DNA of 8,730 bases from NCBI GenBank assembly GCA_022360105.1, contig JAKSDL010000747.1:1-8730 (forward strand), in the 5' to 3' direction. The stretch is from Pseudomonadota bacterium. GTDB taxonomy: Bacteria; SAR324; XYD2-FULL-50-16; JAHJRI01. The notes below the pieces were generated by a model that was not told the origin of the DNA, did no database searches, and saw nothing but the letters and a program-made list of their open reading frames with translations. The position numbers and the translations under genes are program-made. Positions 1-6,300 of the stretch are shown here, one piece after another (positions within the stretch are counted from its first letter, which is position 1; every line of letters begins with the position of its first letter).

Positions 1-133
1 ACCTCATTAATAGCTCTCATTTTTAGTGAATAATATCGCAAAATGAAAAAATAGTAGTTATTAGGAGATAAGTTTGTAAATTGGCACCAGTTTCAAACGT
101 CTACAATTGTTTTGTGCGTTGATGATCAGTAAT

Positions 134-228
134 AAAGATTAGATAGCTATTAAGCGATAATATCTGGATCTGTTTTGATTTCTAAAAATTGCTCATAATT
201 AATTAAACTAAAATCAAAAGATTAGATA
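134..228. repeat. 12-base direct repeat AAAGATTAGATA (two copies)
   Basis: The word AAAGATTAGATA occurs at 134-145 and again at 217-228, with starts 83 bases apart. It might be a repeated protein-binding site upstream of the operon. In DNA this AT-rich a chance repeat of this length is quite possible, so the call is weak. Confidence 0.2.
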
Positions 229-311
229 AAAAACTTATCAAAAAGGACTGGCTGTAACTAGGAAAGATTTACCAGTAATAAATTCAGGAAAAAAGAAGAA
301 AACAGGATGTC

Positions 312-339
312 TTGAATATAAATTCAATTGATTTATTAT
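312..339 (+). promoter_or_regulatory. possible sigma70-type promoter
   Basis: TTGAAT (312-317) and TATTAT (334-339) are separated by 16 bases, close to the -35/-10 consensus pair TTGACA/TATAAT. It would give a leader of roughly 185 bases before the first gene, which would include both inverted repeats described below. The region is so AT-rich that promoter-like pairs arise easily, and a Bacteroidota-type host would use a different consensus. Confidence 0.25.
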
Positions 340-435
340 AAAAAAAGGTTTTATAAGCAAAAAATAAGCATATAAAAATAAAATCACCAATTGATAATAA
401 TCTAATATTTAAAAATAACGATTAAAAACACTTTT

Positions 436-447
436 ATTGTGAACAAT
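436..447. promoter_or_regulatory. palindrome ATTGT-GA-ACAAT, possible operator
   Basis: A perfect 5-base inverted repeat with a 2-base centre (436-440 and 443-447), 85 bases upstream of the first start codon. Its size and symmetry would suit a dimeric helix-turn-helix regulator (inference). No regulator gene is in the window, and short palindromes occur by chance in AT-rich DNA. Confidence 0.25.
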
Positions 448-461
448 CAGCAGCTTATAAC

Positions 462-503
462 CCGTCTCCGTGTGTAACACACTTACAACCTAATCAGAGA
501 CGG
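462..503. promoter_or_regulatory. nested inverted repeat in the leader of the first gene
   Basis: CCGTCTC (462-468) is the exact reverse complement of GAGACGG (497-503). If one C is bulged, the stem extends outward by two A-T pairs. Between the arms lies a second perfect inverted repeat, GTGTG-TAA-CACAC (470-482). This is the most GC-rich stretch of the upstream region and ends 28 bases before the first ATG. It could fold in the mRNA leader or be a regulator-binding site. No T-run follows directly, so it is not a classical intrinsic terminator. Confidence 0.35.
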
Positions 504-521
504 TTAAGACGCAGAACAAGT

Positions 522-528
522 AAGAGGG
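522..528 (+). promoter_or_regulatory. ribosome binding site of the dehydrogenase gene
   Basis: AAGAGGG lies 4 bases before the ATG at 532 and resembles a Shine-Dalgarno sequence. The spacing is short but acceptable. It supports 532 as the start, which also gives the usual N-terminal beginning of the acyl-CoA dehydrogenase fold. Confidence 0.55.
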
Positions 529-531
529 ATA

Positions 532-1677
532 ATGGAATTCGGATGGACAAAAGAACAACGGGATCTTAGGAAAGGTGCAATCAGTTTTGCCAAGCAGGAA
601 AACCCGGAAAATATAGAGGAATTGGATAGGGAAAGCACATTTTTGCATGAACGGTGGCGAACGTATGCCGAATTTGGCGCACAAGGGATTACAGCCCCCG
701 AATCACTGGGAGGGCAGGAACTGGATTTTTTGTCTTGTGTTGCAGTGATGGAAGGACTGGGTTACGGAGCGAAAGACTCAGGACTTCTCTTTTCAATCAA
801 TGCACATATCTGGAGTTTTGTTGAGCCGCTCGTTACGTTTGGGTCGGAAGAACAGAAAACCAAGTATTTTCCCGGGGCTTGTGACGGTTCGACCATAGGT
901 GTGCATGCAATGACGGAACCCGGCTCAGGATCAGATGCACTGAATTTAACGACTACAGCCGAATTGGTTGGGGACTATTATGTGATTAACGGCAGTAAAA
1001 CCTTTATTACCAATGGAGAGATAGCCGATGCCGTGCTGGTATTTGTTAAAACGAAAAACAGTGATGCTGAAAATGATAAGATCAGCGCCATTATTGTGGA
1101 GAGGGGAACACCCGGTTTTACCGTATCAAAAAACATCACCAAGATGGGCTTAAGAACATCCCCTTTTAACGAGCTGTTTTTTGAACAATGTCAGGTCCCC
1201 AGGGAAAATCTTGTTGGCGAAGAAGGAATGGGGGAGATGATTTTTAATCATGCCATGGATGGGGAACGGGCCTTTATTCTGGCCACTCAAATCGGGTTGA
1301 TGGAAAAGCAGCTGGAAGACTGTACGGATTATGCCAGAAAACGCAAACAATTCGGGAAGTCAATAAGCGAATTCCAATCTGTTTCCAACATGCTTGCTGA
1401 AATGAAGGTTAACCTGGAAGCTGCAAGAATGCTGGTTTACAAAGTAGGGTGGCTGAAATCAAAAGGACGGAATGCTTACCAGGATTCTTCCATTGCCAAA
1501 CTATTTGTCAGTGAGTGCAGTGTAAAGAACAGCATGTTCGCTATGAAGATTCATGGCGGGTACGGCTACACCTGTGATTACAAGTATGAACGACAATTAA
1601 GGGATTCTATGGGAGGCCTGTTTTATTCAGGTACATCCGAGATTATGAAAAACATCATCGCTGAACTGATGGAATAG
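532..1677 (+). CDS. acyl-CoA dehydrogenase family flavoenzyme, probable prolyl-carrier-protein dehydrogenase (PltE/PigA-like)
   Basis: A full-length 381-residue FAD enzyme of the acyl-CoA dehydrogenase fold. Visible family signatures are MTEPGSGSD (127-135) and YVINGSKTFITNG (150-162) in the flavin-binding middle domain, RKQFGK (271-276), and IHGGYGY (340-346) with YSGTSEIMKNIIA (365-377) in the C-terminal helical domain. The Glu that acts as base in medium- and short-chain enzymes (YEGTSE) is Ser366 here, while Glu245 in DGERAF aligns with the helix-G Glu of isovaleryl-CoA dehydrogenase and the prolyl-PCP oxidases. Known PltE, RedW and PigA turn prolyl-S-PCP into pyrrole-2-carboxyl-S-PCP; AnaB stops at dehydroproline. 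The proline-type adenylation gene next door, 77 bases downstream, favours this role over fatty-acid oxidation. It is the first gene of the apparent operon. The fold is certain; the substrate is inferred and could be another aminoacyl or acyl thioester. Confidence 0.9.
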   Translation: MEFGWTKEQRDLRKGAISFAKQENPENIEELDRESTFLHERWRTYAEFGAQGITAPESLGGQELDFLSCVAVMEGLGYGAKDSGLLFSINAHIWSFVEPLVTFGSEEQKTKYFPGACDGSTIGVHAMTEPGSGSDALNLTTTAELVGDYYVINGSKTFITNGEIADAVLVFVKTKNSDAENDKISAIIVERGTPGFTVSKNITKMGLRTSPFNELFFEQCQVPRENLVGEEGMGEMIFNHAMDGERAFILATQIGLMEKQLEDCTDYARKRKQFGKSISEFQSVSNMLAEMKVNLEAARMLVYKVGWLKSKGRNAYQDSSIAKLFVSECSVKNSMFAMKIHGGYGYTCDYKYERQLRDSMGGLFYSGTSEIMKNIIAELME

Positions 1678-1754
1678 AAACAATTTCGTTTTAAAGCAAG
1701 TTAAAGATCCAACCATTTCGAATTTTAAGGGCAAAAATCAAGGGAGGGGGCACC
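1678..1754 (+). promoter_or_regulatory. intergenic spacer with strong Shine-Dalgarno
   Basis: This short spacer holds no hairpin followed by a T-run, so I see no terminator between the first two genes and treat them as co-transcribed. AGGGAGGGGG at 1741-1750 is an unusually strong ribosome binding site; its GGAGG core (1743-1747) is 7 bases from the ATG at 1755. This fixes the start of the adenylation gene and suggests it is well translated. Confidence 0.65.
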
Positions 1755-3344
1755 ATGTTTTTGCAAGACTATCTTTCTGTTTCTGCTGCTAAATACAGTG
1801 ATCGTGTTGCCATAAGACTATTAGATGAAGAGATAACCTACCGCGAGCTGGATGAAAGGTCTTCTCAACTGGCTAATTTTTTTAACCAGCATGGATTTGG
1901 ACCCGGCTCCAATGTCGGATTGTATCTCACCAAATCGCCTGCTGCTGTCATTGCTATTTTCGGAATTCTTAAAGCGGGTGCAACCTATGTTCCCCTGGAT
2001 ACTGAAGCGCCAATTGAGCGTGTCGCTTATATCTGCTCCAACTGCGATATTCAAGCCATAGTGGTCGATGATGGCGGCCTTAAGCATATCAACAATGCTG
2101 CGAAACAATTTCCTGTCTCCCAGGTGATTGTTTCGATCTCTGCAGATGTGCCCGATACGCTCTTATACCCTGATCAGTGGCGCATATTCGATAGGTTAGA
2201 CATCGACCAGTCGGAAAAGGAATTATTATGTAAGCCGGAAATTTCCAGGGATAGCCTGGCATACCTCTTATATACCTCCGGATCTACGGGCAAGCCTAAG
2301 GGAGTCATGCTCTCACATCTCAATGCCATGGTATTTGTTGATTGGGCTATGGAGCTATTGCAAACCAACCAGCACGATGTGTTTTCCAGTCACGCGCCTT
2401 TTCATTTTGATCTTTCCATTTTGGATATTTTTCTAGCTGTTAAATCGGGAGCAACCTTGTGTCTGATTCCACCGGGTATATCTTACTTTGCCGATGCCAT
2501 GCTGCGGTTCATTGAAGAAAACGGTATCACTGTCTGGTATTCGGTGCCCAATGCCATCATTCAATGGCTGCCATACAGGGAAGAACTTTCGGATAAGTTG
2601 TCATCTCTCAGAACATTGATCTATGCAGGTGAGGTATTTCCCTTTGGATTCATAAACGACCTGGCTCCTCAACTTTCTGAAAAAACTGTCTATAACCTGT
2701 ACGGACCAACCGAAACCAACGTCATTACCTATTTCAAACTGAATCTGGATCGATCCAATCCACTCACAGAAGAAGTACCAATCGGTGAACCCTGCTCCTA
2801 TGCCGAAATTTATATTGTTGATGAAAACAATCAACCTGTAAAATCCGGGGAAATCGGGGAGCTTATCGTCAAGGGTGATAGTTTGATGGCCGGCTATTGG
2901 GATAATCCTGAAAAAACATCCGCCGCTATTCAAAGCGTTAACATCAACAATCAGCAAAGCGATTTCTATTTCACTGGCGACATGGTTTACCTGAATGACG
3001 ATCAGCAAATCATCTATGTGAACCGGCGGGATAACATGGTGAAAACCAGGGGCTTTCGTGTGGAGCTGGGTGAGATTGAGAGTGTCCTGCACCAGCATGA
3101 ATTGATCCATCAGTCCGCCGTGGTTGCTATACCGGATGAAGTGATCGGGAACAAACTGATCGCATTTTATGTAACCGTGGATAATCGTGAAATAGACAAT
3201 GAAGATATAGTGGAGTTCTGTGCGGACAACCTGCCGACTTACATGTTGCCTGCAAAAATCATCCAAATGAAAAGTCTTCCCCGGAACACAAGAGGGAAGA
3301 TCGATAGAGAACGCTTAAAAAGTACACAGATTAAAAACCAATGA
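1755..3344 (+). CDS. stand-alone adenylation enzyme, probable L-proline:carrier protein ligase (PltF/RedM-like)
   Basis: A complete 529-residue ANL-superfamily A domain with no fused carrier protein. It should activate an amino acid with ATP and load it on a free PCP. Core motifs are present: A3 LLYTSGSTGKPKGV (171-184), A5 NLYGPTE (314-320), A7 YFTGD (405-409), A8 around RRDNMVKTRGFRVELGEIE (424-442) and the A10 lysine K515 in NTRGK. Asp219 fits binding of the substrate amino group. By motif alignment to PheA, the pocket residues D219, L220, L223, Y262, I289, A291, L315, V323, I324, K515 read DLLYIALVIK, very near the DLLYLALVCK-type code I recall for proline enzymes of pyrrole pathways. Automatic annotation may call it a D-alanine (DltA-like) ligase. 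The stop codon overlaps the next ATG (ATGA), implying translational coupling. The family is certain; proline is likely but not proven. Confidence 0.9.
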   Translation: MFLQDYLSVSAAKYSDRVAIRLLDEEITYRELDERSSQLANFFNQHGFGPGSNVGLYLTKSPAAVIAIFGILKAGATYVPLDTEAPIERVAYICSNCDIQAIVVDDGGLKHINNAAKQFPVSQVIVSISADVPDTLLYPDQWRIFDRLDIDQSEKELLCKPEISRDSLAYLLYTSGSTGKPKGVMLSHLNAMVFVDWAMELLQTNQHDVFSSHAPFHFDLSILDIFLAVKSGATLCLIPPGISYFADAMLRFIEENGITVWYSVPNAIIQWLPYREELSDKLSSLRTLIYAGEVFPFGFINDLAPQLSEKTVYNLYGPTETNVITYFKLNLDRSNPLTEEVPIGEPCSYAEIYIVDENNQPVKSGEIGELIVKGDSLMAGYWDNPEKTSAAIQSVNINNQQSDFYFTGDMVYLNDDQQIIYVNRRDNMVKTRGFRVELGEIESVLHQHELIHQSAVVAIPDEVIGNKLIAFYVTVDNREIDNEDIVEFCADNLPTYMLPAKIIQMKSLPRNTRGKIDRERLKSTQIKNQ

Positions 3345-6300
3345 CACGCGACAAAAGCCAGCAAGATATTGCTATTATCGGATATCACGGGCGGTTCCCA
3401 AAATCTGAAACGGAAGATCTTTTTTGGAAAAATCTTTCCCGGGGTGAAATTTGTACTGAACTCACCCCCGAAACCAGATGGGATGCCGATTTTTTCTCAA
3501 CATACGGGCAGGGAACTTTTAAACATATTAAACCGTGGGGAGGTTTTCTTGAGGGCATCGATCGTTTTGACGCTCTGCTGTTTAAAATTTCTCCCAAAAG
3601 TGCCCGGGCCATTGATCCACAGCAAAGACTTTTCATCGAATCGGCGTGGACGGTTCTTGAACACGCCGGTTATGGGGATTCAAACGATGACAGGAGAAAG
3701 AAAACCGGTCTTTTTGTAGGGTCCATGTGGCAAGACTATGCCTACCAAGTGCATGAGACCTGTTACGTTCGTAACAAAGTGGCAGGAACGCGAACCATGA
3801 AGTTTACCCTGGCAAACCAGGCCTCGCACATCCTGGATCTGTCAGGGCCCAGCCTATCTATCGATAATGCGTGTACCTCTTCACTAATGGCTATTCATCT
3901 GGCTTGCCAAAGCCTGCGGACAGGCGAATGTAACATGGCAATAGCGGGTGGTGTAAATCTGACTCTTCATCCTGATAAATACTTCTACCTGGCCCAGGAA
4001 GAGCTGCTGGCCGAGCAGCAGATAACCGCGTGTTTTGTGCCGGAAGCCAAAGGCTATATTCCCGGCGAAGGTGTGGGTACCTTATTGTTGAAACCCCTGG
4101 TGGCTGCTCTGGATGAAGGTGATACTATTTATGGCGTTATTAAAGCCACCGCCACCAATCACAATGGTGGCGGTATGTTCTTCAAAGTGCCTTCTTCCGG
4201 TGCTCAGGCGGATTTGATGCGGAACGTTTTAGCAAAGGCAGATCTGACTCCGAATCAGCTGAGTCATATTGAAATGTCTGCCTATGGCGCTGAAATTACA
4301 GACCAAACAGAATTGAACAGTCTGTTCAAAGTTTTCAGAAAGCATTGGGATAAGCAGCATGTTTGTTCTTTGGGGTCTTTGAAACCGAATATCGGGCATC
4401 TGGAATCTGCAGCCGGAATATCGCAGGTCATCAAGGTGTTGTTACAATTCAAATATCAAAAAAGAGTCCCACTTCTGTTTGACAGTGGAATCATTGAAGA
4501 ATTTGAGCTTGAAGAGAGCCCATTTCAGTTAAATGCCGAGCTGTCGGATTGGGAAACAGGTGGACATCCCAGGTACGCAGCCATTAACTCATTCGGCGCC
4601 GGAGGCGCCAACGCCTGCATGATTCTTGAGGAACCGCCGCCCAGGGCTTCAGTACAGGAGCAATCCTCCGAATCTTCCCACCTGATAGTGCTTTCCGCCC
4701 GCGAAACTGAAACCTTGAGAACTTACGCCAATCACTTCAAAAACTTTCTAAAAGAATCCACTGCAACACCAGCATTAAAAGATATTGCCTATACGTTGCA
4801 GACCGGTCGCACACCCATGCAGGAGCGATTAGCCGTGATTGCAGAGGACAAATCGGAAGTGATAAAGGCTTTGGAGAACTACCTGAGTGAAAAAGATACC
4901 GCCACCGGGTGGTTCAGAGGTACTGTAGACGAAGACAGGCAAATTGCTTCACCGGAAGAGCTTGAAAAGTCGTCGCTGGAGGAATTGTCCAAAACCTGGG
5001 TTGAGAAAGACATCGACTGGCACGCTTTGAACCGGGAGGGTCATAGTAACAAAGTAGCATTACCCACCTATCCTTTTTTGCACGATCGGGTTTACTGGAT
5101 TGACCACGAAGGTGGTTCCCGGGAAAAAGAAACTCGGTTAAGCCTTTCCAACACCGAAGAGGCGGTCACCGATCCTTCTTCCAAATCGCACATTATCAAC
5201 TTCTTAAAAGGACTCATCACCAGGGAGATCAGCCTGCAAGCTGAGTTGATCGACGAAAACAAAAACCTGGCGGATTACGGTCTTGATTCTGTAGTGTTTC
5301 GCAAATTACTGGTCTCGTTAAAGGAACATTTCGATTCTCTTTCGCCTTCGCTGTTTTACAAGTATAAAACAATTCGTGAATTAGCTGATTTTTTGCTTTT
5401 CCATCATCCGGCAACAATTGACCGGCTATTGGATCTCGATATCACCGAAACCAACCTTCCGACTCGGCAGATTGCTTCTCCGCAATCGGATATTCCCCGG
5501 AATAAGCGAGCTCTTTATCATTCAGGGTTGCCTGCCAATGATGGTATATCCAGGGAAGATCTGGCCATTATCGGTGTCAGTGGTCGTTATCCAAAATCAG
5601 CCTCAATTGGTCAGTTCTGGAAAAACCTCAAGGAAAACAAGGATTTTATCACAAGTTTTCCACCAGAGCGCCTGTTTGATGGAGAACAGACCGAGTCTTG
5701 CCGGGGATCTTTTATTGATGATGTGGATAAATTCGATCCGCTGTTTTTTGAGATTTCTCCGAAAGATGCAGTGGCTATTGATCCGCAGGAACGCTTGTTC
5801 TTGCAAACAGCCTGGGAAGTGATTGAAGATGCCGGATACAACATCGAGGAATTCCAAGCCAAGGATGGTGATATTCAGGGCCGGGTGGGGGTTTTCCTGG
5901 GCACCATGTGGAGCGACTACCAGCGCTGGGGACTTACACCATCCTCGTATTGGAGCATCCCCAATCGGGTATCCTATTTCCTGAATCTAAAAGGTCCAAG
6001 TCTGGCCGTAGATTCAGCCTGCTCGTCTTCCCTAACGGCAATCTACCTGGCCTGCGAGAGTATTCGAAGAGGAGAATCCAAACTGGCGATTGCAGGGGGA
6101 ATCAATTTAACCCTGCATCCGGATAAATTCCATTACTTGTCCGAGAAAGGACTGGCCGCAGATGGGGACGAAATCAAGGTGTTTACAGACGAAGGCAAGG
6201 GATATTTGCCGGGAGAGGGTGTTGGAGCAATTTTACTCAAGCCGCTTAAAGACGCAGTAAAAGACGGGGATCATATCCATGCAGTGGTGAAAGGGATCGC

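Larger units (their letters stand above)
1..531. other. AT-rich non-coding region upstream of the operon
   Basis: No open reading frame of convincing length or composition lies here on either strand. Base composition is strongly AT-biased with many A and T runs, in clear contrast to the genes that follow. The region is long enough to hold the main promoter and control sites of the operon. The candidate elements I could see (a promoter-like pair of hexamers, a short palindrome, a nested inverted repeat and a 12-base direct repeat) are listed separately. The left edge may be the start of a divergent neighbour, but too little is visible to say. No tRNA, rRNA or known riboswitch was recognised. 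Confidence 0.7.

Noticed and set aside
1..20. Possible divergent gene starting with ATG on the minus strand at 20-18
   Set aside because: Only about six codons are inside the window and there is no Shine-Dalgarno, so it cannot be supported.
462..503. Inverted repeat as an intrinsic terminator of an upstream gene
   Set aside because: The loop is long, no T-run follows the right arm, and no gene ends nearby on the plus strand.
532..1677. Dehydrogenase as an ordinary fatty-acid beta-oxidation enzyme
   Set aside because: The YEGTSE Glu is replaced by Ser366, a Glu is present at the helix-G position, and the gene sits in a biosynthetic operon beside a proline-type adenylation enzyme; still, the substrate is not proven.
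1678..1754. Terminator between the first two genes
   Set aside because: No hairpin followed by a T-run is visible; the spacer ends in a strong ribosome binding site, suggesting co-transcription.
2601..3266. 221-codon open frame on the minus strand inside the adenylation gene
   Set aside because: It is antisense to conserved A-domain motifs A5 to A10, has no recognisable protein features, and is explained as a shadow of the real gene.
3369..3719. 116-codon plus-strand frame just after the adenylation gene
   Set aside because: It overlaps the KS1 coding frame, whose translation shows conserved ketosynthase motifs throughout; the alternative frame shows none.
4634..5101. Region after KS1 as a possible cis acyltransferase domain
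   Set aside because: It is about 155 residues, too short, and lacks the GHSxG active-site motif; LPTYPF fits a trans-AT post-KS linker.
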